Shown piece by piece: positions 5,044 through 5,046 of a stretch of 5,046 nt of DNA (positions within the stretch are counted from its first letter, which is position 1; every line of letters starts with the position of its first letter). Made by a program: the position numbers and the translations under genes. The notes below the pieces were generated by a model. The model had not been told where the DNA came from. It made no database searches and was given only the letters and a program-made list of their open reading frames with translations. The DNA is taken from positions 1 through 5,046 of the forward strand of contig JAEWFZ010000026.1 in NCBI GenBank assembly GCA_023388535.1, written 5' to 3'. The stretch is from Bacillota bacterium. GTDB taxonomy: Bacteria; Bacillota_I; Bacilli_A; Erysipelotrichales; Erysipelotrichaceae.

Positions 5044-5046
5044 GAG

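Overview
The window looks like a chromosomal segment from a low-GC Gram-positive bacterium (Bacillota). It is AT-rich, its start codons sit behind strong AGGAG-type ribosome binding sites, its promoters match the sigma-A consensus, and terminators are stem plus U-tract. Tryptophan is read from TGG and no in-frame TGA occurs, so the genetic code appears standard. The SRP RNA is the short type (about 85 nt, no Alu domain), unlike the long Bacillus form. Together with the gene order this suggests a lineage outside Bacillus proper, such as Erysipelotrichia or a Mollicutes relative. That placement is inference and is not proven by the sequence.

Layout. Bases 1-140 hold no supportable gene. They contain a weak terminator-like hairpin, a longer inverted repeat and a parS-like 16-mer (13 of 16 matches). 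A near-consensus promoter (144-172) drives a small SRP RNA (178-262). Its terminal stem and U-tract end just before the ribosome binding site of tadA (280-720). A second promoter (724-754) with an extended -10 element precedes dnaX (776-2533). Four genes then follow tightly on the + strand: dnaX, recR (1-nt overlap), an unrecognised 302-aa gene (11-nt gap) and NAD kinase (2-nt gap). A rho-independent terminator (4844-4875) closes this operon. The last 170 bases are non-coding as far as can be seen. They hold a 10-bp palindromic hairpin, three direct copies of a 15-bp sequence (two in a perfect 24-bp tandem period) and a second strong terminator.

How the genes work together. The core is a translation/replication/repair housekeeping cluster. 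SRP RNA targets nascent membrane proteins, TadA makes inosine-34 in tRNA, DnaX is the clamp-loader ATPase, RecR acts in RecFOR gap repair, and NAD kinase supplies NADP. The usual ebfC/ybaB gene between dnaX and recR is missing. The unknown 302-aa protein shares the transcript with the replication and repair genes.

The most interesting signal is an in-phase A AAA AAG heptamer in dnaX at the end of the clamp-loader domains. A -1 shift there reaches a stop after two codons. This closely mirrors the E. coli dnaX tau/gamma frameshift and predicts a short gamma-like product of 376 residues. No strong downstream stimulatory hairpin was seen, so this remains a candidate. No new defence or mobile system was found.
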